Positions 40,848 through 52,943 are shown, counted from the first letter of the stretch. The stretch: 64,000 nucleotides of DNA from Acinetobacter gandensis (GCF_001678755.1 NZ_LZDS01000004.1:47853-111852), one strand, 5' to 3'. Translations and numbers: made by a program. Notes: generated by a model from the sequence alone, not told the origin.

Positions 40848-41589
40848 TCTGCATTTTGGAACTGAAAAGCCTGAATGTATGTGGGCGATACAACAGTTTT
40901 GCCAGCAACATCAGATTGAGGCTGTTGTGGCGAGTGGTGATTTAACTCAGCGCGCACGGTATGCGCAGTTTTTTGCCTGTAAACAATTTTTAGAAAGCTT
41001 GAAACGACCTTATATCGTGGTTCCGGGCAACCACGATATACCTCTTTATCATTTATGGAATCGGGTATTTAGTCCATTTACTCGGTATAAACTGTTCTTT
41101 GATAATTTAGAAAATGTGCTGGAAACGGAGCATTTTTATTTGGTGGGAGTAAATAGTATTCGCCGGCGTTACCACACACGGGGACACATCTCTTTAGAAC
41201 AAATACAACGTGTGGATGAGCAGTTAAAAGCCGCACCAAAAAATAAGTTGAAATTGGTGATTGCCCATCAACCTTTTTATACACCTCCCAATGATCCACA
41301 TGGTGTTAAAGATTGTCCTGTACAAGGCCGATTGGCACTCGAGCAGTGGAGTAAACATGGTTTAAACGGGCTGTTACATGGACATTTACATGTGCCAGCA
41401 GCTTACGATTTAAATCAAATCTATCAATTAGGTGCTGCACATCCAGTTTGGGATATTCATGCAGGAACAGCGACGTCGTATCGTTTGCATGACAATCTTC
41501 CCAATAGTTTTAATGTCATTGATCATCATATGGATGTACGGCATTATTTCTTTAATGCTGTATCTCAGCAGTTTGAACAGAAGCCTTGA
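40828..41589 (+). CDS. calcineurin-like metallophosphoesterase
   Basis: A 253-residue phosphoesterase with the full metal-binding set: D-L-H-F-G at the N-terminus, G-D-L-T-Q, G-N-H-D, H-Q-P-F-Y and G-H-L-H. No signal peptide, so it is cytoplasmic or membrane-peripheral. It overlaps the lipid-kinase gene in a two-gene operon; a phosphatase/kinase pair suggests lipid phosphate handling, but the substrate is inferred only from context. Confidence 0.88.
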   Translation: MILHLSDLHFGTEKPECMWAIQQFCQQHQIEAVVASGDLTQRARYAQFFACKQFLESLKRPYIVVPGNHDIPLYHLWNRVFSPFTRYKLFFDNLENVLETEHFYLVGVNSIRRRYHTRGHISLEQIQRVDEQLKAAPKNKLKLVIAHQPFYTPPNDPHGVKDCPVQGRLALEQWSKHGLNGLLHGHLHVPAAYDLNQIYQLGAAHPVWDIHAGTATSYRLHDNLPNSFNVIDHHMDVRHYFFNAVSQQFEQKP

Positions 41590-41675
41590 TTTTAAGAATT
41601 GTTGATCATTGCGATATACAAAAGAGTAATTAGTCGAAAAAAAGTACAAAAAGATTAAAAAAATTAAATTTTACC

Positions 41676-41701
41676 CTTGAAGCGTTTTTTTCCATCCCCA
41701 C
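41676..41701 (+). promoter_or_regulatory. sigma-32 (heat-shock) promoter of groES-groL
   Basis: CTTGAA (41676-41681) and CCCCAC (41696-41701) are separated by 14 bp and preceded by ACC, matching the RpoH consensus CTTGAA-N(13-15)-CCCCAT closely. The leader to groES is about 85 nt. Confidence 0.75.
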
Positions 41702-41795
41702 AAAAGTGTCATCTGAATTAATTTTTGGCGATGGCTTACGGAAATCAAAATGTCATCGTCATTCATCTATAAATAGACTTAGTCTGGAGTTAACT

Positions 41796-42086
41796 ATGAG
41801 CAATATTCGTCCTCTACACGATAACGTTGTGATTCGCCGTGTTGAAAAGGAAACTAAAACTGCTGGTGGTCTTATTTTAAGTACTTCAGCAGCTGAACAA
41901 CCTGCTCAAGGCGAAGTGATCGCTGTAGGTAATGGTAAAGTAACTGACAATGGCGTTCGCGCATTAGACGTTAAAGTTGGCGACAACGTATTGTTTGGTA
42001 CTTATGCGGGTACAAAAGTAAAAGTAGAAGGCGAAGAGCTTCTTATTATGAAAGAGTCTGACATTTTAGCGGTACTTGAAGCTTAA
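41796..42086 (+). CDS. groES: co-chaperonin GroES
   Basis: A 96-residue co-chaperonin that forms the heptameric lid on GroEL. The N-terminal [13 protein letters not shown] and the mobile loop region ([10 protein letters not shown]) are typical. GGAG is six bases before the ATG at 41796; a longer in-frame reading from 41706 has no ribosome-binding site and is rejected. It is co-transcribed with groL, 72 bp downstream. Confidence 0.98.
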   Translation: MSNIRPLHDNVVIRRVEKETKTAGGLILSTSAAEQPAQGEVIAVGNGKVTDNGVRALDVKVGDNVLFGTYAGTKVKVEGEELLIMKESDILAVLEA

Positions 42087-42140
42087 GCTTCATACACGCA
42101 TTTAGACCCTTTTATAAAGTATAAATTGTTAAAAATTTAA

Positions 42141-43793
<1,653 letters not shown>

Positions 43794-43817
43794 TTCATCT
43801 ACCGATCATTTGATCTA

Positions 43818-43850
43818 AAAAAATCCCCGCATTTTGCGGGGATTTTTTTG
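43818..43850 (+). terminator. intrinsic terminator of groESL
   Basis: ATCCCCGC-ATTTT-GCGGGGAT followed by T7; it also faces the convergent lipoprotein gene. Confidence 0.92.
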
Positions 43851-43869
43851 TCTGATATTTTAAAAGTAC

Positions 43870-44361
43870 TTAATTAAGCTGTTTGGTTAATTGGAAATTT
43901 AACTCAGGCATTTCTAATTTTTCGCCTTTATCACCACGTAACTCAATAAAATTTTCACCGATAAAATAAATTCGATTATCGCCTTCAGCATCGAGTTGAA
44001 TCATATTGGGTTGGTCTGCTAAGAATTTAAAGGTCCCTTTGACTTTGTTTTCCGTGTTTGCAGGTTTGCCTAAAAATTCTTGGCTGAGCTCAAAGCGGTT
44101 ATCGAGCTTGAGTTCAAGTTCGGTTTCAATGCCTTTACAGTCCTTGCAAGGCAGTATGCCTTTATACTCACCAGGCCAATCCAACGCGTTTTCAGCAGTA
44201 TCGCCCATCGTGGTGTCCGCCTGATTAGGATGATCCGTATTGGCGATGACATTATTGTCTGGAGCGGAAGCTCTTTCTGATTGATCGTTATTGTTTGAGC
44301 AGCCCATTAAAATCAGGCTGGTTAGTCCAAGGACGAGAATTATTCTTTTCACAGTAATCAT
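43870..44361 (-). CDS. NlpE-like (copper resistance family) lipoprotein
   Basis: A 163-residue lipoprotein. The signal ends L-I-L-M-G-C, lipidating about Cys21. A Ser/Asn/Asp-rich linker of about 35 residues is followed by the NlpE N-terminal domain: W-P-G-E-Y-K-G-I-L-P-C-K-D-C-K-G-I, with the characteristic C-x-x-C pair, then E-T-E-L-E-L-K-L. In E. coli, NlpE senses envelope and surface stress for Cpx. The shortened size suggests the N-terminal domain only. An in-frame GTG at 44352 with GGA upstream is an alternative start. Confidence 0.78.
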   Translation of the reverse strand: MITVKRIILVLGLTSLILMGCSNNNDQSERASAPDNNVIANTDHPNQADTTMGDTAENALDWPGEYKGILPCKDCKGIETELELKLDNRFELSQEFLGKPANTENKVKGTFKFLADQPNMIQLDAEGDNRIYFIGENFIELRGDKGEKLEMPELNFQLTKQLN

Positions 44362-44704
44362 CCAGTCGCATTCGAATACATTAAGCTTGATGCCAAACGT
44401 ACTGTGAAAACAGTGGCTTCATGTAAAATCTTGTGCTTTTCGTATTTCGTGATTTTAAGTTCTTCAAAGAAAGCATGCATAAATGAAGCATTACATTAGA
44501 AAAGAAAATAATAAAAAACGAAGATCAAATCCAAGCAGCTGATTAACTCACGGCTCTAAATTGGATGCTAAATTATTGATTACCTAAAAGTGAACGCTAA
44601 AGGACATTTATATATTAATTGGGTGATTTTTAGACAGTTTAGACTTTTATATATTTTTTAGCTTGCTAAACTCGGTGCACTTTTAAATGTGTGCGGTGTA
44701 AATT
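44362..44704. other. divergent intergenic region
   Basis: About 340 bp of AT-rich DNA between the NlpE-like gene and the acyltransferase gene; no gene, hairpin or confident promoter is recognised. Confidence 0.5.
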
Positions 44705-45286
44705 GTGTTTGAAAAATTGGCAGAACAAAGCCTAAATGCCTTGGGTTGGAAGTTAGATAATCACTGGTCTTTAGACATTGATCAATGTGTCATGATTGCT
44801 GCGCCACATACCAGTAATTGGGATGCGCTATATGCGCGTCTAGCTTTGAAGGCAATGGGGGTAAATGTACGTCTTACCATTAAAGACAGTTATATGAAGT
44901 TTCCATTTGGGCCATTTGTCCGCGCTATGGGCGGGATTGGGATAGATCGTCGTCCTAAAGCGCCGGGTGAACCACGTCCGAGTATGGTTCAACTGATGAC
45001 AGATTTATTTAAAACTCATCCGAAATTGGTGATGTTAGTAACACCTGAAGCAACACGCGCCAAGCAAGAAAAATGGAAAACAGGTTTTTACCATGTTGCA
45101 GTCAATGCGGGTGTACCGATTGCCTTGGCTTATATGGATTATAAAAATAAAAAAACTGGCGTTGGTAAAATTGTTTATCCGACAGGGGATTTTGAAAAAG
45201 ATATGGCTGAGATCATGGCTTTTTATGCCAACATTAATGCAAAATTTCCTGAAAAATTTAGTGTAGATACACGCTATCATCCATGA
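44705..45286 (+). CDS. 1-acyl-sn-glycerol-3-phosphate acyltransferase-like protein
   Basis: A 193-residue acyltransferase of the PlsC/LPLAT superfamily. The acceptor motif H-T-S-N-W-D (an H-x4-D box, about 35-40) and the second motif G-G-I-G-I-D-R-R are present, then V-T-P-E-A-T-R. It is shorter than canonical PlsC and likely acylates a lysophospholipid or related acceptor. It begins with a GTG; no strong ribosome-binding site is visible, so the exact start is uncertain. Confidence 0.8.
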   Translation: MFEKLAEQSLNALGWKLDNHWSLDIDQCVMIAAPHTSNWDALYARLALKAMGVNVRLTIKDSYMKFPFGPFVRAMGGIGIDRRPKAPGEPRPSMVQLMTDLFKTHPKLVMLVTPEATRAKQEKWKTGFYHVAVNAGVPIALAYMDYKNKKTGVGKIVYPTGDFEKDMAEIMAFYANINAKFPEKFSVDTRYHP

Positions 45287-45310
45287 TCTTAAAGTAGATT
45301 AGATAGAAAA

Positions 45311-45337
45311 AAGGACAGCTCAGACTGTCCTTTTTTA
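45311..45337 (+). terminator. intrinsic terminator
   Basis: AAGGACAG-CTCAGA-CTGTCCTT followed by a T run, after the acyltransferase gene; it also faces the convergent small lipoprotein gene. Confidence 0.85.
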
Positions 45338-45373
45338 TTTTGATTTGAGAAAAATCGATGTAAATAGTTTTTG

Positions 45374-45703
45374 TTATTCTTCAACTTCAGGATGTATCCC
45401 ACCTAAGTTTTGGCAAGCAGACTTATAAATAATATATTGTTGATCCACGACATCGGTGAGTGGAATGCTAAATAATTTATCGCCATCTTTATATTGATCA
45501 ATATAAGAAACGACTTTCTGTTTACTTGAAGCAAGTTTTTGCTCATGGAAACTGGTAATCGAACTGTGCGTCATATGTGCGCTTTCGATATTATTACATT
45601 GGAATTGAGAAAGTAGCTTTTCGGCTTTTTTTATTTCGCTAGATGTGCCAAACATACAGCCGCTTAACAGAGTTACACCTGCGAGCAGGATGAACTTATT
45701 CAT
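45374..45703 (-). CDS. small lipoprotein of unknown function
   Basis: A 109-residue protein with a clear lipobox L-L-S-G-C (Cys16). The mature part contains two more Cys (F-Q-C-N-N and K-S-A-C-Q-N), perhaps disulfide-linked, and is otherwise Ser/Lys-rich. No family recognised; it is probably an envelope protein of the genus. Confidence 0.65.
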   Translation of the reverse strand: MNKFILLAGVTLLSGCMFGTSSEIKKAEKLLSQFQCNNIESAHMTHSSITSFHEQKLASSKQKVVSYIDQYKDGDKLFSIPLTDVVDQQYIIYKSACQNLGGIHPEVEE

Positions 45704-45859
45704 GATTTTTTTATGAGCAAATGATGTGGTGTCGTATTCTATTCAGTTTTAAGATAAAAATTAATTTATTTTTTACCATTTGGCTAAAAAATGATTAAAT
45801 GAGATGTGGTTCATGATTTTAGTTGTATTTTGTAGATCATTTATATTTCAAAAACTGGT

Positions 45860-46600
45860 TTAGCTGTGCAATAGACTCATGCTAAGTAAAAAGCATCCTG
45901 AGCTAAATAATAAACCAAGAACAATGTGTTTAAACTGGCGTTCCGAGACTTTGTAAAACAAACGTGCACCTAAAATTACCGGAAATGCCATGATAATCAG
46001 TAATACCGCCAGATAGGGTAAGTGCTGTTTTTGGATAATCCCTTGCCATAGATAGCTGGCTAAGGTCACGATTTGAATTGCGAAATTAAAATGACGCAGA
46101 ATATAACGCTGCTGTTCTTTCGGTGTCTTTTTAAGCATGAGCCAAGCAGAAGGCAATGCCCCACAAAAGCCACCTAATCCACCCAATATGCCTCCAATAT
46201 AGCCAATGATCGAATCTGCCCATTTACCCGATTTTGTGATCCATCCAATTGTAGGATTAAAAAAAAGGATCGGGCACCAAATCACTAAAAATGCACCGAG
46301 TACCAGCTTAAAAGTGTTTTGATTAATAATATCGAGTAAATAGGTTCCTAAAGGCACGCCAATTAAGCCCGCTATTAAGTAAGGCCAAATGAGTTTGCGA
46401 TCGAGGTTTATGGAGTTTTTTTCGTAACTGAGGGAAATAAAGTGACTATAGACTGAAGCACTAACAACTAAGGGTGCTGCAATTTGCGGCGGCAGAATCC
46501 ATACCCAAAAAGACATAGCAATTAGTGCAAATGCAAAACCTGTTAATCCTTGGATGAAACCTGCACATACTGCCCCAAGAATGAAAATTAACCATGTCAT
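45860..46600 (-). CDS. TSUP family permease (sulfite exporter TauE/SafE-like)
   Basis: A 246-residue integral membrane protein with about eight hydrophobic segments. The two-repeat layout of TSUP permeases is seen: G-A-V-C-A-G-F-I-Q-G-L-T-G-F in the first half and I-G-G-I-L-G-G-L-G-G-F-C-G in the second. Relatives export sulfite, sulfoacetate or other organic anions. No sulfur gene is adjacent, so the substrate is open. Confidence 0.87.
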   Translation of the reverse strand: MTWLIFILGAVCAGFIQGLTGFAFALIAMSFWVWILPPQIAAPLVVSASVYSHFISLSYEKNSINLDRKLIWPYLIAGLIGVPLGTYLLDIINQNTFKLVLGAFLVIWCPILFFNPTIGWITKSGKWADSIIGYIGGILGGLGGFCGALPSAWLMLKKTPKEQQRYILRHFNFAIQIVTLASYLWQGIIQKQHLPYLAVLLIIMAFPVILGARLFYKVSERQFKHIVLGLLFSSGCFLLSMSLLHS

Positions 46601-46914
46601 TGCATTTTTACTTTTAAAATTCAGTCGCTATTGTAGATAAAATTATCTCTGAAGGGGGGGAGTTTGTTAGTATAAATAAGGAAATAAGTTATCTAAAAAT
46701 CTGATCGAATAATGTGGTGATTCGCTGATTGTTATCGGTGTTCTATCATAAATGTTTCACTACCAAGCTTGGTTTTTTTACATCTTATTTATAGGTTTAA
46801 TATTCTAGATGATGGATAAAAAATGGACATGGGTATACATCTCATCTACATAGGTTACCTTTTTGATCCATTTCTTTACAGCAGACTATACCTATTCAAA
46901 TAGGAGTAGTTCAC
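46601..46914. other. divergent intergenic region
   Basis: About 310 bp between the TSUP gene and the Pro/Gln-rich lipoprotein gene. No gene or clear element is seen. TAGGAG at about 46902-46907 is the ribosome-binding site of the lipoprotein gene. Confidence 0.5.
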
Positions 46915-47355
46915 ATGCTTAAACAAGTTTCTTTGCTATCAGTGCTCGCAATTTCACTTACCGGGTGTGTGGTTGCACCGTTTGATGATGGCTCGCGTTA
47001 TTCGAGTCAATATGGTTATGGATCATCGCATCGATATTCAAATTCTTATGGCTATGAGCGTCCACAATATCGTCCGAATCAGCCGCAATACAGACCACAT
47101 CATCAGCGTCCACAGCATGTAGGTTCAACCCAACAGCATCGACCTTGGGATAATCAACGGCCTAATGTACAACGCCCGTCACAGCATAAACCGAATGTAA
47201 ATAAGCCTCAAACCGCTAAACCACAAACAACAAAACCTGTAACGAAACCAAAACCGAATGCTCAATCACAGAAGAAGCGTCCTAATGTTGCACCAGCAGT
47301 TAAGCTATCTACAGGTGGATTTAATGCACAGCGACCTTTACGTCCACAAATTTGA
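46915..47355 (+). CDS. Pro/Gln/Arg-rich lipoprotein
   Basis: A 146-residue protein. The lipobox S-L-T-G-C sets Cys18 as the lipidated residue. The mature part is a low-complexity chain of Tyr/Gly/Ser, then repeats of Q-Y-R-P, H-Q-R-P, Q-R-P and K-P-Q-T, rich in Pro, Gln, Arg, His and Lys. It is expected to be extended and basic, possibly binding peptidoglycan or another polyanion. No enzymatic motif. GGAG is present upstream, and a terminator follows. Confidence 0.72.
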   Translation: MLKQVSLLSVLAISLTGCVVAPFDDGSRYSSQYGYGSSHRYSNSYGYERPQYRPNQPQYRPHHQRPQHVGSTQQHRPWDNQRPNVQRPSQHKPNVNKPQTAKPQTTKPVTKPKPNAQSQKKRPNVAPAVKLSTGGFNAQRPLRPQI

Positions 47356-47376
47356 TCTTGGGACATTCGCTAAGAA

Positions 47377-47401
47377 AAGGACGCGTAAGCGTCCTTTTTT
47401 A
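47377..47401 (+). terminator. intrinsic terminator
   Basis: AAGGACGC-GTAA-GCGTCCTT followed by a T run. It lies between the lipoprotein gene and the convergent rsmD. Confidence 0.85.
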
Positions 47402-47414
47402 AATACATTTGGTT

Positions 47415-47969
47415 TTAAACTGATTTTTGATAGAGTCCAGCGCGAACTGTACCAGCTTTAGTATTTTTAATTTGTTTCCATGATACGGGTAATTTGAGCT
47501 GAGATAGATCTCGATCAGCTTCGACATAAATTAAGCCATTTTCTGCAATTAATGGATCAGCTTGGTTTGCTAAGGTTTCCCATAGGTCGAGGCTATAGGG
47601 AGGGTCTAAAAATACTAAATCAAACTGCTCTTTTAATGTAGCTAAGGCTTGTTGAGCAGTCATAATTTTGAGTTGGGCCTGTTGCTTACTCACACGTAAT
47701 AGTTCGAGATTATCCGTTAAAAATTTTGCTTGCGTACGGTCAGGTTCTATCATGACTGCTTGTGCTGCACCTCGTGAGAGTGCTTCAAATGCTAATGCAC
47801 CTGAACCGGTACATAGATCTAGAACTTTGGCATTTTGTACGTCCCACATGAGCCAGTTAAAAAGTGTTTCACGTACACGGTCAGGCGTTGGGCGAAGTCC
47901 GTCAATACTGGCAAAAGGTAGCTGACGACGTTTCCATTCTCCACCAATGATTCTTAATTGATTTTTCAT
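47415..47969 (-). CDS. rsmD: 16S rRNA (guanine(966)-N(2))-methyltransferase
   Basis: A 184-residue methyltransferase modifying G966 of 16S rRNA in the assembling small subunit. It has R-I-I-G-G-E-W-K-R-R and the R-P-T-P-D-R-V-R-E-T-L-F-N-W-L motif, the SAM motif D-L-C-T-G-S-G-A-L, and the catalytic D-P-P-Y. It begins three bases after the mrdA stop, so it is probably co-transcribed with mrdA. Confidence 0.95.
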   Translation of the reverse strand: MKNQLRIIGGEWKRRQLPFASIDGLRPTPDRVRETLFNWLMWDVQNAKVLDLCTGSGALAFEALSRGAAQAVMIEPDRTQAKFLTDNLELLRVSKQQAQLKIMTAQQALATLKEQFDLVFLDPPYSLDLWETLANQADPLIAENGLIYVEADRDLSQLKLPVSWKQIKNTKAGTVRAGLYQKSV

Positions 47970-47972
47970 TGA

Positions 47973-50036
47973 TTATTCCTGATCAGCTGTTGCGGCTGCA
48001 CTCGCAGCACGAGATGTAGTAGGTGCTGCTTGACCATTTGTCTGAGCGGCCTGGTTACTATTTGAGTTCGCTTCATTTGTTTGCTGGTTTGGATTTGCAT
48101 TTGGGTCGGCAGACAAAATATTAGCGCCACTTGGTAATTCACCGGGTTTAATCCCAGCTGTCATTAAGCCACCACTTACTTGGTGGCCGGAAGGACGAAT
48201 TGGATTTTTTTTACGAGTTAGTAGCCAATAGTCAAAAATAGGTTTAGCGATTTGAGCTGCCGAACCACCATGACGGCCATTTTCCCAAACCACAGCAATT
48301 GCAATTTCAGGTTTTTCAGCGGGTGCAAAGCCAACAAATAGGCCGTGATCAAGTTGACGTTCTGTAAGTAATGCTTCGTTATATCGTTTACCTTGAGCAA
48401 TACTTTTAACCTGAGCTGTACCTGTTTTACCTGCAATTTGATACATCGGCGTGCGGATACCACGGCCTGTACCCGTTTGCACTACATCAATCATGGCATC
48501 ACGCATCTTAATCCAATCTTCTGGTTTACCATTAAATTGAATGCGGCCATTTGGTGCATTATGAACTTTATGCACCTTAGAACCTTTACTTTCACGCAAT
48601 ACATGAGGGGTGACATGAGAGCCTTGGTTGGCTGTAATTGCAGTCGCCATGGCCAGTTGTAATGGGGTTGCGGTAAATGCACCTTGTCCAATACTGACGG
48701 AAATCGTTTCACCTTTAAGCCAATTTGATTTGCGGGTACGCATTTTCCATTCAGGATTCGGATATAAGCCTGTACTTTCACTTGGTAAATCGACACCAGT
48801 TTTTTCACCGAAACCAAATTGACGCATCCATGAGTTCATTTTTTCAATGCCCATGCGATATGACAGGACATAAAAATAGGTATCACAAGAGACAACTTGT
48901 GCTTTATGCATATTTACAGCGCCATGACCGGTTTTTTTGTGGTCACGGAAACGATGGCTATCACCTGGTAAAGTAAAATAACCGGGATCTGAAATAGCCG
49001 TGCTCCAATCAACTAAACCATAGTGAATACCACCCATACCAAACATCGGTTTAATGGTCGATCCTGGAGGATAAGCCCCTTGTACAGCACGGTTATAGAG
49101 TGGTTGGTCTAAGCTATCACGTAAACCAGAATAATCTTTACTACTAATACCTGTTACGAACAGGTTCGGGTTAAAGCTTGGGCTGGATACCAAAGCAAGA
49201 ATTTCACCTGTACGCGGATCCATTGCAACAATAGCGCCACGTCGACCTGCCAATTGCTCAGAAGCAATCGTTTGTAAGCCATAATCTAAGGATAAATACA
49301 GATCATTACCACGAACTGGATCTTTACGGCCCAAGTGGCGTAACACATTACCAAAAGCATCAGCTTCAACGGACTCATTGCCGGGCATGCCATGTAGTAA
49401 TTCTTCATACGACTTTTCAACGCCGATCTTACCAATCAGGTTAGAGCCAGCATATAAATCTTTATCAATGGTTTTAAGTTCTTTGTCATTGATACGACCG
49501 ACATAACCAATCACATGCGCAAAAAGTTCACCATGTGGGTAATAACGGGTCATTTGTGTTTCGATATTAACGCCTGGGAATTGATATTTCACTTCACTAA
49601 AACGCGCAATATCATTTTCATTCAGGTTAAGTTTGATTGAAACACGTTCAGTTTTCTTTGAAGTTTTAATTCGACTGCTAAAACGTTCAATGTCTTCATC
49701 AGTAAGTTCAAGGAGCGGCGTGAGGCGCTTGACGGTGTCGTCAATATCTTCAACATCTGCACGACTCATGGTTGCAGAGAATACAGGGTAGTTATCAGCC
49801 AGTAATACACCATTGCGGTCATAAATATAGCCACGGGATGGCGCTAAAGGCTGTAAACGAATTCGGTTTTGATCTGCAGCGGTTGAAAACGTTTCGTAAT
49901 TCTTAATTTGTAAATAGGCGTAGCGAGCTACCAATAGCAACATAAAGAATGACACGATCCCAATCGAAATCAGTACACGATTACGATAAATCCGCTTTTC
50001 TTGCTGGACATTTTTTAAAGGAAAGTGCTGCTTCAT
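47973..50036 (-). CDS. mrdA: penicillin-binding protein 2 (peptidoglycan DD-transpeptidase)
   Basis: A 687-residue transpeptidase of the elongation machinery. One N-terminal membrane helix (about 20-42), a dimerisation/pedestal domain, and the transpeptidase domain with S-T-I-K (about residue 325), S-C-D and K-T-G-T-A. The last 60 residues are a low-complexity Ala/Asn/Gln/Thr tail, as in other Acinetobacter PBP2 proteins. The ATG at 50036 matches the usual M-K-Q-H-F start; an in-frame TTG at 50057 is rejected. rodA is not adjacent, unlike in E. coli. Confidence 0.95.
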   Translation of the reverse strand: MKQHFPLKNVQQEKRIYRNRVLISIGIVSFFMLLLVARYAYLQIKNYETFSTAADQNRIRLQPLAPSRGYIYDRNGVLLADNYPVFSATMSRADVEDIDDTVKRLTPLLELTDEDIERFSSRIKTSKKTERVSIKLNLNENDIARFSEVKYQFPGVNIETQMTRYYPHGELFAHVIGYVGRINDKELKTIDKDLYAGSNLIGKIGVEKSYEELLHGMPGNESVEADAFGNVLRHLGRKDPVRGNDLYLSLDYGLQTIASEQLAGRRGAIVAMDPRTGEILALVSSPSFNPNLFVTGISSKDYSGLRDSLDQPLYNRAVQGAYPPGSTIKPMFGMGGIHYGLVDWSTAISDPGYFTLPGDSHRFRDHKKTGHGAVNMHKAQVVSCDTYFYVLSYRMGIEKMNSWMRQFGFGEKTGVDLPSESTGLYPNPEWKMRTRKSNWLKGETISVSIGQGAFTATPLQLAMATAITANQGSHVTPHVLRESKGSKVHKVHNAPNGRIQFNGKPEDWIKMRDAMIDVVQTGTGRGIRTPMYQIAGKTGTAQVKSIAQGKRYNEALLTERQLDHGLFVGFAPAEKPEIAIAVVWENGRHGGSAAQIAKPIFDYWLLTRKKNPIRPSGHQVSGGLMTAGIKPGELPSGANILSADPNANPNQQTNEANSNSNQAAQTNGQAAPTTSRAASAAATADQE

Positions 50037-50261
50037 ATGCGATCGACTTAAAGACAAAGAACTGAAATAACAGAAGAGGCATATTCTAGCGCAATTGTTA
50101 TTTTTTTTGAGAATTAAAAACGTGCTGCTCGTGGATGTAGCTCAAACTTTGACTTTGCAGACATGAAAAAGATGCGAGCTTGTGTATAACAGTTCATTTT
50201 AATCTGATAAAGTCGCTAAGAATAAAAAAGGAATAATCCAAAAATAATACTAAGGAAGTTA

Positions 50262-50789
50262 GTGAAAACAATGAATAAATTTTATCCATGGTTGGTGTTA
50301 ATGATGCTTGGAAGTGTCGCACACGCCAATGACAACGCATTTTTACCTGAGGCAAATTTAGGCAGTACAGGCTATCAAGCTTGGAATCTTGGTGCGGGTT
50401 TTACTCAAAAAATCATTCATGTGAATGGTGAATGGGTCAACCCTTATGGCATTGCTTATGCGAAAGCTGGTGTTTTCTTGAACGATGATAAAACACCTGG
50501 TGGACAAGTCGGCTTTCGTCACCCAGTTCATTTCACTGGCAAGGATAAAAATGGTTATTATGTCGGGGCTTATGCAGGTTATATCGACACGAAAAAAGTT
50601 GATGGTGACGATGAAGCTCGATTAGGCGGTGGTATTGATCTTGCTTATGTGATGTTGAGCTCCGAGCGTATCAGTACGTTTAGTGTTGGCCTGGGTGCAG
50701 GAGAGAAATTAGAAGATAAGTCGGGCAATGTTATTGCAGAAATCGAACCTAGACTACAAATCTCATATACTCTAAGTATTGGTTTGTAG
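50262..50789 (+). CDS. putative secreted or outer-membrane beta protein
   Basis: A 175-residue protein. The N-terminal signal runs through L-M-M-L-G-S-V-A-H-A, with cleavage before N. The mature sequence alternates polar and aromatic residues (Y-Q-A-W-N-L-G-A-G-F, G-Y-Y-V-G-A-Y-A-G-Y, P-R-L-Q-I-S-Y-T-L-S-I-G-L), ending in a strand with a terminal Leu, which suggests a small beta-barrel or beta-sandwich in the envelope. The GTG at 50262 has AAGGAAG about five bases before it; the ATG at 50271 is the alternative. No family recognised. Confidence 0.6.
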   Translation: MKTMNKFYPWLVLMMLGSVAHANDNAFLPEANLGSTGYQAWNLGAGFTQKIIHVNGEWVNPYGIAYAKAGVFLNDDKTPGGQVGFRHPVHFTGKDKNGYYVGAYAGYIDTKKVDGDDEARLGGGIDLAYVMLSSERISTFSVGLGAGEKLEDKSGNVIAEIEPRLQISYTLSIGL

Positions 50790-50853
50790 TGAAAATAATC
50801 AACTTTATGTTTTAACCGCGCTCACTGAATAAAATTAAATATGGAAGTTATGC

Positions 50854-52170
50854 ATGCTTGAGTACGTTAACGATCTGTGGCAAACCTTTTTGCAACGACC
50901 CGATTTTTGGGCGGTGCTAAGTATTATCCCCGTTACCGCGTTCGTTACCTGGGCACACGTTTGGATGGCACTTAAAATGGTGTTTTACCCAATTACTTTT
51001 TGGGGATTCCATTTAGGCCCAATACCGGTGGGATGGCAGGGCATTGTGCCAAGAAAGGCTGGACGTATATCTGGCATTATTACCGACAACACTTTGTCTA
51101 AATTGGGTTCATTGCGTGAATTTTTAGATGCAATGGATCCTGAGGACATGGCGCGTATTATTGGTGAACAAGTTGGTTTTGAGCTTGAACATTTAATTGA
51201 TGAAGTCATGCTCGACCGAAATGCTGTTCTTTGGGAAAATTTACCGTATTCGATCAAACGTCGTATTTATGCTCAAGCACATAAACAGTTACCAAGTACT
51301 TTAAAAGAACTTGTGACCGAACTGACCATGAACGTCGAGTCATTAGTTGACATGCGTGAAATGGTGGTGAGCCAGATGGAGTCTGATCGACGCCTGATGG
51401 TGCGAATGTTCCTTAAAGTTGGACAAAAAGAAATTAACTTTATTTGGCATATTAGTGCCTTGATTGGGATGTTCTTTGGTATCTTCCAGATGGTTGTTTG
51501 GTTTGTGGTGCCTTGGCATTGGACAGTGCCATTCTGGGCTGCAATCTGGGGCTTTTTGACCAATTGGATTGCTATTTGGATGGTATTCAATCCAATCGAA
51601 CCACACCCAGTGAAGTATTTACAATTCTTTGAATTAACTAAAGATCGTAAATTTCCTTGGATCAAGCCTGTGATTCCACGTATTGGAACTTACAATATTC
51701 AAGGGGCGTTTATGAAACGCCAAGAAGAAGTATCGGATGTATTCGCAAATGTAGTCACAGAAGACCTAATTACGCTAAAATCTATCATGACCGAAATGAT
51801 GTATGGCGGGAAAAAAGACAAGACTCGTCGCATTGTTAAACGTCATATTAACGAAATTATGGAAACACCATTGGTTCGTACGTCATTACAGTTGTCTTTA
51901 GGTCCAAAAGAGTATGCAAAACTCAAGACAGACTTGATCGATCGCTCAATTGAAATTACGATGGTGCCTGTATGCGACCCTGCGTTTAATGCGAGCCGTG
52001 CACAGAAAATCTTTCAGATGTTTAGAGACCGTATTCGCGAGTTAACGCCTAAAGAATTTCAAAATTTGTTACGTCCTGCATTTCAGGAAGACGAATGGAT
52101 TTTGATTGTGTTGGGTGGGGTGACTGGTTTTATAGCTGGTACAATACATTTGTTTGTGGCTTTCTTATAA
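50854..52170 (+). CDS. DUF445 family membrane protein
   Basis: A 438-residue protein that fits DUF445. An N-terminal hydrophobic segment (about 20-45) is followed by a long soluble helical region, a central hydrophobic pair (about 200-245), and a final C-terminal membrane segment (about 415-438). Typical elements such as G-W-Q-G-I-V-P-R-K-A and T-N-W-I-A-I-W-M-V-F-N-P-I are present. Role unknown; family members are linked to the cell envelope. It lies upstream of adk. Confidence 0.8.
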   Translation: MLEYVNDLWQTFLQRPDFWAVLSIIPVTAFVTWAHVWMALKMVFYPITFWGFHLGPIPVGWQGIVPRKAGRISGIITDNTLSKLGSLREFLDAMDPEDMARIIGEQVGFELEHLIDEVMLDRNAVLWENLPYSIKRRIYAQAHKQLPSTLKELVTELTMNVESLVDMREMVVSQMESDRRLMVRMFLKVGQKEINFIWHISALIGMFFGIFQMVVWFVVPWHWTVPFWAAIWGFLTNWIAIWMVFNPIEPHPVKYLQFFELTKDRKFPWIKPVIPRIGTYNIQGAFMKRQEEVSDVFANVVTEDLITLKSIMTEMMYGGKKDKTRRIVKRHINEIMETPLVRTSLQLSLGPKEYAKLKTDLIDRSIEITMVPVCDPAFNASRAQKIFQMFRDRIRELTPKEFQNLLRPAFQEDEWILIVLGGVTGFIAGTIHLFVAFL

Positions 52171-52244
52171 TTAGATGCTGATAGGTGATGTTAATCTTGG
52201 GGTTCATATCACCGTATAGCGTCATATACAATGTTTTAAAATGA

Positions 52245-52916
<672 letters not shown>

Positions 52917-52943
52917 TTCAGTTCGACTGAAATTTTGACTTTA